Below the pieces are notes generated by a model, which was not told the DNA's origin, ran no database searches, and saw only the letters and a list, made by a program, of their open reading frames with translations. Shown piece by piece: positions 43,637-52,543 of a DNA stretch of 64,000 nucleotides. The translations under genes and the position numbers were made by a program. Origin of the DNA: UBA8752 sp042095055 (GTDB lineage: Bacteria; Bacteroidota; Bacteroidia; Flavobacteriales_D; Sanyastnellaceae); contig JBELBZ010000006.1 in assembly GCA_042095055.1 (NCBI GenBank), positions 1 through 64,000 of the forward strand, read 5' to 3'. How positions within the stretch are numbered: the stretch's first letter is position 1; each line of letters begins with the position of its first letter.

Positions 43637-46600
43637 TCAGGCCTCCAAGGCCACGGTTAATCCCAATCCGCGCAACTCGTGCATCAGTACGTTGAAGGAT
43701 TCCGGAATGCCTGGTGTGGGCATGGGGTCTCCTTTTACAATCGCCTCGTAGGTCTTGGCGCGGCCGACAACGTCGTCCGACTTGACCGTGAGGATCTCCT
43801 GCAAGATGTGCGAGGCACCGAAGGCCTCGAGGGCCCACACCTCCATCTCACCGAAACGCTGTCCACCGAACTGCGCTTTACCACCCAACGGCTGCTGGGT
43901 AATGAGGCTGTATGGTCCGATTGAACGGGCGTGCATCTTGTCGTCTACCATGTGGCTCAGCTTGATCATGTAGATCACACCGACCGTGGCAGGCTGGTCG
44001 AACCGCTCTCCGGTTTCACCATCATAAAGGTGGGTCACACCAAAGTTGGGTACCCCCGCTTTTTCAGTGAAATCAGAAATCTGATCCAGACGGGCTCCGT
44101 CAAAAATGGGCGTTGCGAACTTGGTGCCGAGCTTCTCTCCAGCCCATCCGAGGACCGTTTCGTAGATCTGACCAAGGTTCATCCTCGATGGTACACCAAG
44201 CGGGTTGAGCACGATGTCCACAGGGGTTCCATCCTCGAGGAATGGCATGTCCTCCTGGCGGACAATACGGGCCACAATTCCCTTGTTTCCGTGGCGTCCA
44301 GCCATCTTGTCACCCACCTTCAGCTTCCGCTTGTTGGCGACAAAAACCTTGGCCAACTTGACGATGCCCGCAGGGAGCTCATCACCCACCGTCACCTGGA
44401 ACTTCTTCCGCTTGAAGGTGCCGAGCAGGTCGTTGTACTTCATGTTGTAGTTGTGGACGACACGCTTCACGAGGTTGTTGTTGTCCTCATCGCGGGTCCA
44501 CCCCTCCGTATTGACGATGCTGAAATCCAAAGTCTGCAGGGCGCGTTGCGTGAACTTGACGCCCTTTTTGATTTGCATCTCCTTGTAGTAGTTCTGCACG
44601 CCTTGGGAAGTCTTGCCTCCGATGACCTGCATGAGCTTCTCGATCAGAGCCTTGCGGAGTACCGCTGCTTCCTGATCAAACTCAGCGTCGATCATTTCCA
44701 AAACGGCCTTGTCTGCTGCTTTGGACTTGCGGTCCTTGACCATGCGCGAGAACAACATTTTGTCGATCACGACACCCGTTGCACTCGGTCCGAGCTTCAA
44801 AGAGGCGTCTTTTACGTCGCCCGCCTTGTCACCAAAAATGGCCCGGAGCAGCTTCTCCTCTGGACTGGGGTCGCTCTCACCTTTCGGTGTGATTTTTCCA
44901 ATCAGAATGTCACCTGCTCCAACGTTGGCACCGATGCGAATCAGTCCATTCTCGTCGAGGTCCTTGGTGGCCTCCTCGCTGACATTTGGAATGTCTGCGG
45001 TGAGCTCCTCCTGGCCGCGCTTCGTGTCCCGCACTTCCAAGCTGTACTCGGTGACGTGCATGGAAGTGAAGACATCCTCACGGACCACGCGGTCGCTGAT
45101 GACGATGGCGTCCTCGAAGTTGTAACCCTTCCAAGGCATGAAGGCCACCTTCATGTTCTGACCCAGCGCCAATTCACCAGCCTGCGTGGAGTATCCTTCG
45201 ACGAGGATGTCACCACGCTCCACACGCATCCCCTTAGACACGAGTGGCTTCAGGTTGATGCAGGTGCCTTGGTTGGTCTTGGCAAACTTGGTGATGTTGT
45301 AGACCTTGATGTCGTCCTCGAACGAAACCAAACGGTCATTCTCGTCCATGTGGTAACGGATCTGAATCTCATTTCCATCCACATATTCGACCACACCGTC
45401 TGCTTCTGCAGTGATGAGAACACGGCTGTCGCGGGCCACCTGACCTTCGAGACCCGTGCCCACGATCGGGCTGTTGGGCCGCATCAATGGCACGGCCTGA
45501 CGCATCATGTTCGAGCCCATCAGCGCACGGTTCGCGTCGTCGTTCTCCAAGAAGGGAATCAGCGAAGCCGCGATCGAAGCGATTTGGTTCGGTGCAACGT
45601 CAACATACTTAATCTCAGTAGGCGCAACCAGCGGGAAGTCACCCTGCAAGCGGGCCTTGATGATGTCGTTCTTGAAAGAACCGTCATCATTCATGCCCAC
45701 CGTCGCCTGGGCGATTGTGGCGCTGTCCTCCTCTTCAGCTGACAAATAGGTGATGCCTTCTCCTCCGACCCGTGCGATGCCCTCGTTGACCTCGCGGTAA
45801 GGGGTTTCGATGAATCCGAGGCGGTTGACCTTGGCGTATACACACAGTGAGCTGATCAGACCAATGTTTGGTCCTTCAGGCGTCTCAATGGTACACAAAC
45901 GGCCATAGTGGGTGTAGTGCACGTCTCGCACCTCAAAGCCAGCGCGCTCACGCGAAAGACCACCTGGTCCGAGTGCAGAAATACGACGCTTGTGCGTCAC
46001 CTCACTCAGCGGGTTGGTCTGGTCCATGAACTGGCTCAACTGGTTCGTTCCGAAGAACGAATTGATCACTGAGCTCAGCGTCTTGGCATTGATCAAGTCC
46101 GTTGGTGTGAAGACCTCGTTGTCGCGCACATTCATCCGCTCACGGATGGTACGGGCCATACGGGCCAAACCAACGCCGAATTGGTTGTGCAGCTGCTCAC
46201 CCACCGTACGAATACGACGGTTGGACAAGTGGTCGATGTCGTCCACGTCAGACTTCGAGTTCACGAGGTCGATGAGGAACTTGATGATCAGGATGATGTC
46301 GTCCTTGGTCAGCGTGCGTGACTCCTCGGACATGTCGATGCCCAATTTCCGGTTGATCCGGAAACGGCCTACCTCACCCAAATCATAGCGCTGCTCTGAG
46401 AAGAACAACTTGTCGATGACACCGCGGGCCGTCTCCATGTCTGGTGGCTCGGCGTTCCGCAGTTGGCGGTAGATGTACTCCACAGCCTCCTTCTCGCTGT
46501 TGGAAGGGTCCTTTTGAAGGGTGTTGTGAATGATGGCGTAGTCGGCCTGGTTGATGTCCTCCTTGTGCAGGATGATCGTCTTGGATCCAGACTCAACAAT

Positions 46601-47452
46601 CAGCTCGATGTGCTCCTTTTCGAGAACGGTGTCGCGGTCGAGTACCAACTCGTTCCGCTCGATGCTGACCACCTCTCCGGTATCCTCATCTACGAAGTCC
46701 TCAATCCAGGTCTTCAAAACGCGCGCGGCGAGCTTGCGGCCCAATACACGCTTCACACCAGCCTTGGATACTTTGACCTCCTCTGCGAGATCAAAAATGC
46801 CCAAAATATCGCGGTCTCCTTCGTATCCGATGGAACGCAACAGGGTGGTCACAGGAAGCTTCTTCTTCCGGTCGATGTAGGCGTACATCACGCTGTTGAT
46901 GTCCGTAGCGAACTCAATCCAGCTTCCCTTGAACGGGATGATCCGCGCGCTGTACAGCTTGGTGCCGTTGGCGTGGCGGCTTTGACCGAAGAACACCCCT
47001 GGCGAGCGGTGCAGCTGGTTCACGATGATGCGCTCTGCACCATTTACCACAAATGAGCCCCGTGGGGTCATGTAGGGAATGGTACCGAGATAGACGTCCT
47101 GAACGATGGTCTCGAAGTCCTCGTGTTCAGGGTCTGTGCAGTACAACTTCAGCTTGGCCTTGAGCGGCACGCTGTAAGTCAGACCGCGTTCGATGCACTC
47201 CTCGATGCTGTATCGGGGTGGATCAATGAAATAGTCCAGGAATTCCAGTACAAACTGGTTCCGGGTGTCCGTGATGGGAAAGTTCTCGTTGAACACCTTG
47301 AACAATCCCTCCGTGTCGCGGTCTTCGGGCTTGGTCTCAAGCTGAAAGAACTCGCGGAAGGACCGCAGTTGAATATCGAGAAAGTCCGGATACGGGATAT
47401 CCGGGGTGGTAGTGGCGAAAGAATGTCGCTGCTGCAGTTGTGGCGTCAACAT
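43637..47452 (-). CDS. rpoB: DNA-directed RNA polymerase subunit beta
   Basis: A 1271-residue subunit. Recognisable parts are YPDFLDIQLRSFREFFQL at the N-terminus, GSWIEFATDINSVMYAYIDRKKKLPVTTLLR, the rifampicin-pocket region FFGTNQLSQFMDQTNPLSEVTHKRRISALGPGGLSRERAGFEVRDVH (about residues 480-530, no obvious resistance substitution), the GxxxxxGKxTPKGE hinge (ILIGKITPKGES) and the C-terminal GGKAQFGGQRFGEMEVWALEAFGA. Length normal for the phylum. It is preceded by a 141-base gap after rplL that holds two stem-loops. Confidence 0.99.
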   Translation of the reverse strand: MLTPQLQQRHSFATTTPDIPYPDFLDIQLRSFREFFQLETKPEDRDTEGLFKVFNENFPITDTRNQFVLEFLDYFIDPPRYSIEECIERGLTYSVPLKAKLKLYCTDPEHEDFETIVQDVYLGTIPYMTPRGSFVVNGAERIIVNQLHRSPGVFFGQSRHANGTKLYSARIIPFKGSWIEFATDINSVMYAYIDRKKKLPVTTLLRSIGYEGDRDILGIFDLAEEVKVSKAGVKRVLGRKLAARVLKTWIEDFVDEDTGEVVSIERNELVLDRDTVLEKEHIELIVESGSKTIILHKEDINQADYAIIHNTLQKDPSNSEKEAVEYIYRQLRNAEPPDMETARGVIDKLFFSEQRYDLGEVGRFRINRKLGIDMSEESRTLTKDDIILIIKFLIDLVNSKSDVDDIDHLSNRRIRTVGEQLHNQFGVGLARMARTIRERMNVRDNEVFTPTDLINAKTLSSVINSFFGTNQLSQFMDQTNPLSEVTHKRRISALGPGGLSRERAGFEVRDVHYTHYGRLCTIETPEGPNIGLISSLCVYAKVNRLGFIETPYREVNEGIARVGGEGITYLSAEEEDSATIAQATVGMNDDGSFKNDIIKARLQGDFPLVAPTEIKYVDVAPNQIASIAASLIPFLENDDANRALMGSNMMRQAVPLMRPNSPIVGTGLEGQVARDSRVLITAEADGVVEYVDGNEIQIRYHMDENDRLVSFEDDIKVYNITKFAKTNQGTCINLKPLVSKGMRVERGDILVEGYSTQAGELALGQNMKVAFMPWKGYNFEDAIVISDRVVREDVFTSMHVTEYSLEVRDTKRGQEELTADIPNVSEEATKDLDENGLIRIGANVGAGDILIGKITPKGESDPSPEEKLLRAIFGDKAGDVKDASLKLGPSATGVVIDKMLFSRMVKDRKSKAADKAVLEMIDAEFDQEAAVLRKALIEKLMQVIGGKTSQGVQNYYKEMQIKKGVKFTQRALQTLDFSIVNTEGWTRDEDNNNLVKRVVHNYNMKYNDLLGTFKRKKFQVTVGDELPAGIVKLAKVFVANKRKLKVGDKMAGRHGNKGIVARIVRQEDMPFLEDGTPVDIVLNPLGVPSRMNLGQIYETVLGWAGEKLGTKFATPIFDGARLDQISDFTEKAGVPNFGVTHLYDGETGERFDQPATVGVIYMIKLSHMVDDKMHARSIGPYSLITQQPLGGKAQFGGQRFGEMEVWALEAFGASHILQEILTVKSDDVVGRAKTYEAIVKGDPMPTPGIPESFNVLMHELRGLGLTVALEA

Positions 47453-47511
47453 GGGGGCGGCTTAACGAGGGAGGAACAAATCGCAGTGGTGCAGGTTTGG
47501 TTTTGGGGAGC

Positions 47512-47572
47512 ACCCTGCGAAATACAGGGTACAAGAAGGTCAGACCGGGACCTGCGCCCAGCCTGACCTTCT
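47512..47572 (-). promoter_or_regulatory. Two stem-loops between rplL and rpoB
   Basis: Reading towards rpoB: a perfect 10-base-pair stem with arms AGAAGGTCAG and CTGACCTTCT (47534-47543 and 47563-47572, 19-base loop), then a 6-base-pair stem ACCCTG/CAGGGT (47512-47530, 7-base loop). No T run follows, so full termination is unlikely; an attenuator or RNA processing site, as exists between these genes in E. coli, is plausible. Confidence 0.55.
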
Positions 47573-47593
47573 GAAATTCAGCGGGTTGTGATC

Positions 47594-47971
47594 TTACTTG
47601 ATCTCAACCTCCGCGCCGGCTTCCTCGAGTTGTGCTTTGAGGGCCTCGGCCTCGTCTTTGGCTACGCCCTCCTTGAGGGTGGCGGGAGCGCCGTCAACGA
47701 TGCCTTTGGCTTCCTTCAAGCCTTGGCCGGTCAACTCTTTTACGAGCTTCACGACCGCCAACTTAGAGCCACCAGCGGCTTTGAGGATCACATCGAACTC
47801 AGTCTGCTCTTCAGCGCCGCCATCGCCACCGCCTGCTGCGGGGCCGGCGACAACTGCTGCTGCAGCTGCAGGCTCGATGCCATACTCGTCCTTAAGGATA
47901 TCTGCAAGTTCGCTGACCTCCTTTACGGTGAGGTTTACCAGCGATTCTGCCATGGTTTTCAAATCAGCCAT
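47594..47971 (-). CDS. rplL: 50S ribosomal protein L7/L12
   Basis: A 125-residue stalk protein. N-terminal dimerisation domain (TVKEVSELADILKDEYGIEP), an Ala/Gly-rich hinge (AAAAAVVAGPAAGGGDGG, residues 34-51) and the C-terminal domain with the factor-binding part SKLAVVKLVKELTGQGLKEAK and the ending EEAGAEVEIK. Follows rplJ after 53 bases. Confidence 0.98.
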   Translation of the reverse strand: MADLKTMAESLVNLTVKEVSELADILKDEYGIEPAAAAAVVAGPAAGGGDGGAEEQTEFDVILKAAGGSKLAVVKLVKELTGQGLKEAKGIVDGAPATLKEGVAKDEAEALKAQLEEAGAEVEIK

Positions 47972-48024
47972 GATATATGGAATTGTGGGTTACTTGTTTG
48001 GGTTGTGTAATAGGTGTGTCAAAG

Positions 48025-48549
48025 TCAGCCTTCCCTTTCGGAAAGAGCTTTGACCAATCCGGATATGGTGTTGCCACCAGATTGCAATGATCCGAGGACA
48101 TTCCGCATGGGGCTCTGGAGCAGACCAACGAGTTCTCCAAGGAGTTCCTCTTTGCTCTTGATCTCCGTGAGGGCCTTCAATTGGTCATCACCGATATACA
48201 CTGCTTCCTCGACGTAAGCACCCTTTAGAATGGGGCGCTCACTGCTTTTGCGGAAATCCTTGATGAGCTTGGCAGGGGCATTGCCCACTGTACTTGTCAT
48301 CATGGCGGTCTGCCCTTTCAGCACGTCATACAGCTCACCGTATTCACGGCCTTCTGTACGCTTCATCGCAATGCGCAGCAGTGTGTTTTTCACCACCTGC
48401 ATTTTGACTTCTGCCTTGTAGCATTCCCCGCGCAGCTTCGTCGTATCTGCGGAATTCATGCTCGAAGCATCTGCAAGGTATACCACGTTGGTATCCTTGA
48501 GCATGGCCTGGAGCTCCTCGATCGCTTGGTTTTTCTCTTCGCGTTTCAT
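48025..48549 (-). CDS. rplJ: 50S ribosomal protein L10
   Basis: A 174-residue protein that anchors the L7/L12 dimers to 23S rRNA. Starts MKREEKNQAIEELQAMLKDTNVVYLADAS; other conserved parts are YKAEVKMQVVKNTLLRIA and LLGELVGLLQSPMRNVLGSLQSGG, with a helical C-terminus binding L7/L12. Only 11 bases separate it from rplA, so unlike E. coli there is no separate L10 leader here. Confidence 0.98.
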   Translation of the reverse strand: MKREEKNQAIEELQAMLKDTNVVYLADASSMNSADTTKLRGECYKAEVKMQVVKNTLLRIAMKRTEGREYGELYDVLKGQTAMMTSTVGNAPAKLIKDFRKSSERPILKGAYVEEAVYIGDDQLKALTEIKSKEELLGELVGLLQSPMRNVLGSLQSGGNTISGLVKALSEREG

Positions 48550-48560
48550 GGGTTCCTGGT

Positions 48561-49256
48561 TCAGCTGTTCAATGCTTTCGATTCAATCCGAACACCTGGG
48601 GACATCGTTGAGCTGATAAAAACGCTCTTGATGTAGGTGCCCTTCGCAGAAGACGGGCGCAAACGAACCAAGGTTTGAAGTACTTCATTGGCATTCTCTG
48701 AGAGCTTCTCTTTCGAAAAACTCACCTTCCCTACGGAAGCGTGAATGATGCCGTACTTGTCCACCTTGAAATCGATCTTACCTGCCTTTACATCCTGGAC
48801 GGCCTTCCCGACCTCCATAGTGACTGTACCCGATTTCGGGTTGGGCATCAAGCCGCGCGGTCCGAGTACTCGGCCCAACGCTCCTACTTTGCCCATCACT
48901 TGGGGGGTCGTGATGATCACGTCCACATCGGTCCATCCGCCTTTAATCTTCTCGACATATTCATCGAGACCAACGTGGTCCGCTCCGGCCTCCTTCGCTT
49001 CTGCTTCCTTGTCGGGATTGCAGAGCACCAGTACGCGCACGTTTTTTCCACTTCCGTGAGGAAGGGAAACCGTACCACGTACCATCTGGTTGGCCTTACG
49101 CGGGTCCACGCCGAGGCTAACGGCGAGGTCAACAGATGAGTCGAACTTCGTGGAGGAAATTTCCTTCACGATGCCGGCTGCATCGTCGAGCGAATACACC
49201 TGGTCCACGTCGAACTTGTCGAGCGCGGCCTTGCGATTGCGTGTCAGTTTTGCCAT
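48561..49256 (-). CDS. rplA: 50S ribosomal protein L1
   Basis: A 231-residue protein of the L1 stalk that binds 23S rRNA and, in many bacteria, its own messenger. Signature regions: KFDSSVDLAVSLGVDPRKANQMVRGTVSLPHGSGK, ADHVGLDEYVEKIKGGW, IITTPQVMGKVGALGRVLGPRGLMPNPKSGTVT and VSFSKEKLSENANEVLQTL. It follows rplK after 19 bases. Confidence 0.99.
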   Translation of the reverse strand: MAKLTRNRKAALDKFDVDQVYSLDDAAGIVKEISSTKFDSSVDLAVSLGVDPRKANQMVRGTVSLPHGSGKNVRVLVLCNPDKEAEAKEAGADHVGLDEYVEKIKGGWTDVDVIITTPQVMGKVGALGRVLGPRGLMPNPKSGTVTMEVGKAVQDVKAGKIDFKVDKYGIIHASVGKVSFSKEKLSENANEVLQTLVRLRPSSAKGTYIKSVFISSTMSPGVRIESKALNS

Positions 49257-49275
49257 TGTGTCTGATGATTGAAGA

Positions 49276-49713
49276 TCAGAAAGGCGAATCGCCGGTCACA
49301 TTCAGCCCCATACTCCTTGCCGTTCCAGCGACCACCTTCATGGCGGATTCGATGGAGAAGCAATTGAGATCGGGCATCTTGTCCTCTGCAATTACACGGA
49401 CCTGGTCCCACGTCACTTTGCCCACCTTCTGTCGGTTAGATTCCGGAGAACCCTTCTTCAATTTGGCGGCTTCCATGAGTTGCACTGCTGCGGGCGGTGT
49501 CTTGATGATAAAGTCAAAAGACTTGTCATTGTAGACGGTAATGACCACCGGAAGAACCTTGCCTGCTTTGTCCTGGGTACGCCCATTGAACTGCTTGCAA
49601 AATTCCATGATGTTCACACCTGCCGCACCAAGTGCAGGACCAACCGGTGGTGAGGGATTGGCAGCGCCACCCCTCACTTGCAGTTTGACCATTTTGGCGA
49701 CTTCTTTAGCCAT
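49276..49713 (-). CDS. rplK: 50S ribosomal protein L11
   Basis: A 145-residue protein of the GTPase-associated centre. VKLQVRGGAANPSPPVGPALGAAGVNIMEFCKQFN (proline-rich N-terminal domain, in pieces from residue 8), FDFIIKTPPAAVQLMEAAKLKKGS, and the C-terminal RNA-binding domain ending ARSMGLNVTGDSPF. First gene of the rplK-rplA-rplJ-rplL block; preceded by a 129-base gap. Confidence 0.99.
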   Translation of the reverse strand: MAKEVAKMVKLQVRGGAANPSPPVGPALGAAGVNIMEFCKQFNGRTQDKAGKVLPVVITVYNDKSFDFIIKTPPAAVQLMEAAKLKKGSPESNRQKVGKVTWDQVRVIAEDKMPDLNCFSIESAMKVVAGTARSMGLNVTGDSPF

Positions 49714-49842
49714 GGATCTATTGTTTATAATGAACAGGTCGGCCGCAGTGTCCAGGGAAGCATTCTGGTACAGGGCACGGGTCGTCCTGGCTGTTCCGGT
49801 TTATATATGATACTCTTTATACAGTGATATTCAGTTGCCGCC
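49714..49842 (-). other. Leader region between nusG and rplK
   Basis: This 129-base gap has an AT-rich part near the nusG stop (TATAAA-like stretches around 49800-49820) and then a GC-rich part with CCAGG/CCTGG arms (49756-49794) before the rplK ATG. It may hold a promoter and a structured L11 operon leader on which L1 acts in other bacteria; I see no exact TAnnTTTG box. Confidence 0.3.
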
Positions 49843-50394
49843 TCAGGATTCCTTCTCCACTTGGAGGAAACCCAGTTCGACTGGGGTCTTTCTTCCAAAA
49901 ATCTTCACCATCACCTTCAGCTTGCGCTTCTCCTCGTTGATCTCCTCGATGGTGCCATGGAATCCATTGAATGGACCATCTCCCACCTTGACGACCTCTC
50001 CAACCTTGAACGGGATGGACAATTCCTCCTCGCTTTCGGCCAACTCATCCACACGGCCCAGCATGCGGCTCACCTCATTCGCCCGCAATGCAAGCGGATC
50101 CCCTCGTTTCTCTGCACCCAAAAATCCAATCACACTGGGCGTGTTCCGGATGACGTGGGGCACCTCCCCCACAAGCGCACATTCCACAAACACATAGCCC
50201 GGGTAATGGTTGCGCTCCTTGGCGACCTTTTTACCGTTCTTGATTTGCAGCACCTTTTCCGTTGGGATCAAAATCTGACCCACGTAATCAGACAAGCCGG
50301 CCGCGGAAATCTCAGACTCAAGGAAACCCTTGGCCTTGTTCTCCTGCCCACCTATGGCGCGCACTACGTACCATTTCTTGTCGATTTCGCTCAT
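49843..50394 (-). CDS. nusG: Transcription termination/antitermination factor NusG
   Basis: A 183-residue protein. The N-terminal NGN domain is evident from KKWYVVRAIGGQENKAKGFLESEI, YPGYVFVECAL and VIRNTPSVIGFLG; the C-terminal KOW domain reads KVGEVVKVGDGPFNGFHGTIEEINEEKRKLKVMVKIFGRKTPVELGFLQVE (in pieces). It travels with RNA polymerase and links it to Rho or the ribosome. The start at ATG 50392-50394 is clear from family alignment; the upstream in-frame extension runs into secE. Fourteen bases after secE. Confidence 0.98.
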   Translation of the reverse strand: MSEIDKKWYVVRAIGGQENKAKGFLESEISAAGLSDYVGQILIPTEKVLQIKNGKKVAKERNHYPGYVFVECALVGEVPHVIRNTPSVIGFLGAEKRGDPLALRANEVSRMLGRVDELAESEEELSIPFKVGEVVKVGDGPFNGFHGTIEEINEEKRKLKVMVKIFGRKTPVELGFLQVEKES

Positions 50395-50408
50395 GGTTCT
50401 GTTCGCGT

Positions 50409-50630
50409 TCAAATGACGTAGGTGTAAATCAAACCGATGACACCTTGCCAGATGCTCTCTGATGAATTCACTCCGAACACCCAATCCATGGCGAACACAA
50501 TGCCCGCAATGAGGAGGGAAGCAATGAAGACCAATACCGAAGCCTCTTGCAATTGCTTGGGGCCAGGCCAGGTCACACGCTCCACCAGTTCGATGTAGCT
50601 ATCCTTGACGTATTCTATGACGTTTGCCAT
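50409..50630 (-). CDS. secE: Preprotein translocase subunit SecE
   Basis: A 73-residue single-span membrane protein of the SecYEG channel. The amphipathic start ANVIEYVKDSYIELVERVTWPGPKQLQEAS carries the family motif (E...V.WP....L), followed by one hydrophobic helix VLVFIASLLIAGIVFAMDWVFG. The ATG at 50628-50630 gives the usual length; the tRNA-Trp gene ends 18 bases upstream, so both probably share a transcript. Confidence 0.97.
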   Translation of the reverse strand: MANVIEYVKDSYIELVERVTWPGPKQLQEASVLVFIASLLIAGIVFAMDWVFGVNSSESIWQGVIGLIYTYVI

Positions 50631-50648
50631 GTCGATTCGGTGTATTTG

Positions 50649-50721
50649 CACGGGCAGCAGGACTCGAACCTGCAACCAACGGTTTTGGAGACCGCTACTC
50701 TACCAATTGAGCTATGCCCGT
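50649..50721 (-). tRNA. tRNA-Trp (anticodon CCA)
   Basis: On the minus strand: acceptor ACGGGCA / TGCCCGT with discriminator G as expected for tryptophan, D arm TAGCTCAATTGGTAGAGTA, anticodon stem GCGGT/ACCGT around loop CTCCAAA (anticodon CCA), T arm GCAGG-TTCGAGT-CCTGC. CCA end not encoded. Confidence 0.97.
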
Positions 50722-50729
50722 AGACGGCG

Positions 50730-50760
50730 AAAGAAGATGCCCCAGTTGGGCATCTTCTTT
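50730..50760 (-). terminator. Terminator after tuf
   Basis: A perfect 13-base-pair stem, arms AAAGAAGATGCCC and GGGCATCTTCTTT around a five-base loop, followed on the minus strand by a short T-rich end in the stem itself. It stands between tuf and tRNA-Trp, so the secE-rpoC part may need its own promoter or read-through. Confidence 0.8.
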
Positions 50761-50791
50761 CCCCAGATTTGTATTCAGTGAAAACCGAAGC

Positions 50792-51976
50792 TCAGCTGAG
50801 CTCGGTCACCTGTCCGGCGCCTACGGTGCGGCCACCCTCACGGATAGCGAAACGCAGACCGGGGGACATTGCAACACCGTAGATCAACTCTACAGCAATT
50901 GTTACGTTGTCACCAGGCATGACCATCTCGCGGCCTTCCTCGAGGATGATTTCACCCGTTACGTCCGTTGTGCGGAAGTAGAACTGTGGACGGTACTTGT
51001 TGTGGAAAGGAGTGTGGCGGCCACCCTCTTCTTTCTTCAAGATGTACACCTCAGCCTTGAACTTGCTGTGTGGCGTTACCGTTCCAGGAGCGGCGATGAC
51101 CATTCCACGCTTGATGTCCTTCTTGTCGATACCACGGAGGAGCAAACCGACGTTGTCGCCAGCCTCACCACGGTCCAAAATCTTGCGGAACATCTCAACA
51201 CCCGTAATGGTGGACTTCATGCCTTCGGCATTCAGACCGAGGATGTCAATCTCATCGCCCGTGTTGATGATACCTGTCTCAATACGACCGGTAGCAACGG
51301 TTCCACGACCGGTGATGGTGAACACGTCCTCAACAGACATCAAGAAAGGCTTCTCGTTGTCACGAACAGGCAGCTTGATGTAATCGTCCACAGCCTTCAT
51401 CAGCTCGAGGACAGTATCAACCCACTTCTGCTCTCCGTTCAGAGCGCCCAAGGCAGAACCCTGAATGCAAGGCACGTTGTCTCCATCGTACTCGTAGAAG
51501 CTGAGGAGCTCACGCACCTCCATCTCAACGAGCTCGAGCAACTCCTCATCATCGACCATGTCGACTTTGTTGAGGAAAGGCACGATGGTTGGCACACCAA
51601 CCTGGCGGCCGAGCAAAATGTGCTCACGGGTTTGTGGCATTGGACCATCGGTCGCAGCCACAACGAGAATGGCGCCGTCCATCTGGGCAGCACCTGTTAC
51701 CATGTTCTTCACATAGTCCGCGTGACCTGGACAGTCAACGTGTGCATAGTGACGGTTTTCCGTCGCATACTCAACGTGTGAGGAGTTAATGGTAATACCA
51801 CGCTCCTTTTCCTCGGGAGCGTTGTCAATTTGATCAAACGAGGAAGCCTCGCTAAAGCCAGCATCAGCCAACACTTTCGTGATTGCTGCGGTGAGGGTCG
51901 TCTTGCCGTGGTCAACGTGACCCAGGGTCCCGATGTTCACGTGCGGCTTGGAACGATCGAACGTTTCTTTAGCCAT
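50792..51976 (-). CDS. tuf: Translation elongation factor Tu
   Basis: A 394-residue GTPase delivering aminoacyl-tRNA to the ribosome. G1 GHVDHGKTTLTAAI (residues 19-32), G2 region EKERGITINSSHVEYAT, G3 DCPGHADYVKNM, G4 NKVDMVDDEE, G5 GSALGAL, and domains 2 and 3 (GRGTVATGRIETG; YRPQFYFRTTDVTGE). A single copy is visible in the window. Preceded by four tRNA genes on the same strand, the first 54 bases away. Confidence 0.99.
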   Translation of the reverse strand: MAKETFDRSKPHVNIGTLGHVDHGKTTLTAAITKVLADAGFSEASSFDQIDNAPEEKERGITINSSHVEYATENRHYAHVDCPGHADYVKNMVTGAAQMDGAILVVAATDGPMPQTREHILLGRQVGVPTIVPFLNKVDMVDDEELLELVEMEVRELLSFYEYDGDNVPCIQGSALGALNGEQKWVDTVLELMKAVDDYIKLPVRDNEKPFLMSVEDVFTITGRGTVATGRIETGIINTGDEIDILGLNAEGMKSTITGVEMFRKILDRGEAGDNVGLLLRGIDKKDIKRGMVIAAPGTVTPHSKFKAEVYILKKEEGGRHTPFHNKYRPQFYFRTTDVTGEIILEEGREMVMPGDNVTIAVELIYGVAMSPGLRFAIREGGRTVGAGQVTELS

Positions 51977-52030
51977 GGTTTGGTTTGTTTAGAGTTAACG
52001 ATTAAAGGATTCTATTTCACTGTTCAATGG

Positions 52031-52102
52031 AGCCAATGACGGGAATTGAACCCGTGACCTCTTCCTTACCAAGGAAGCGCTCTACCCCTGAGCTACATCG
52101 GC
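52031..52102 (-). tRNA. tRNA-Thr (anticodon GGT)
   Basis: On the minus strand: acceptor GCCGATG / CATTGGC (one G-T pair), D arm TAGCTCAGGGGTAGAGC, anticodon stem CTTCC/GGAAG around loop TTGGTAA (anticodon GGT), T arm ACGGG-TTCAATT-CCCGT, discriminator T. Closest tRNA to tuf. Confidence 0.96.
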
Positions 52103-52146
52103 AGTGTTTGGAGCCACCCCGTTGGGTGCGCACCGGATATTTTTTT

Positions 52147-52221
<75 letters not shown>

Positions 52222-52237
52222 TCTATATTTCTTACGT

Positions 52238-52319
52238 GGGGGTAATAGGATTCGAACCTATTCAGTCGTAGACAACAGATTTACAGTCTGCCCCGGCTCT
52301 CCAACTCCGGCGTACCCCC
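52238..52319 (-). tRNA. tRNA-Tyr (anticodon GTA)
   Basis: On the minus strand: acceptor GGGGGTA / TACCCCC, discriminator A, anticodon loop CTGTAAA between CAGA and TCTG (anticodon GTA), long variable arm as in bacterial tyrosine tRNAs, T arm ATAGG-TTCGAAT-CCTAT. About 82 bases. Confidence 0.96.
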
Positions 52320-52346
52320 ATTGGTACAATTTTTGGACGATGATTG

Positions 52347-52420
52347 AGCCGGTGGAGGGATTCGAACCCCCGACCTGCTGATTACAAATCAGCTGCTCTA
52401 GCCAACTGAGCTACACCGGC
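52347..52420 (-). tRNA. tRNA-Thr (anticodon TGT)
   Basis: On the minus strand: acceptor GCCGGTG / CACCGGC, D arm TAGCTCAGTTGGCTAGAGC, anticodon stem CTGAT/ATCAG around loop TTGTAA giving anticodon TGT, T arm GGGGG-TTCGAAT-CCCTC, discriminator T. First tRNA of the Thr-Tyr-Gly-Thr-tuf run. Confidence 0.96.
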
Positions 52421-52442
52421 CTCTCTTTCAAAGAACAAGGGC

Positions 52443-52473
52443 AAAAAAAAGCCCTCCCCGATTTCGGGAGGGC
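52443..52473 (-). terminator. Rho-independent terminator after hpf
   Basis: On the minus strand an 8-base-pair stem GCCCTCCC/GGGAGGGC is followed by eight T (52443-52450). It separates hpf from the tRNA-tuf cluster. The roughly 70 bases from the hpf stop to the stem show nothing else. Confidence 0.9.
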
Positions 52474-52543
52474 AAATGTAGCGCAGAAAAACTTGCCCGC
52501 AATGGACAAAACGCATCTGATTACATCGTTTTCATAATCGGGC

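Noticed and set aside
43931..45742. 603-codon open frame on the plus strand opposite rpoB (and a 513-codon frame opposite rpoC at 41026-42567)
   Set aside because: They lie wholly inside the essential genes on the other strand; the translations are His/Val/Asp-rich with no motif. GC-rich codon use keeps antisense frames open.
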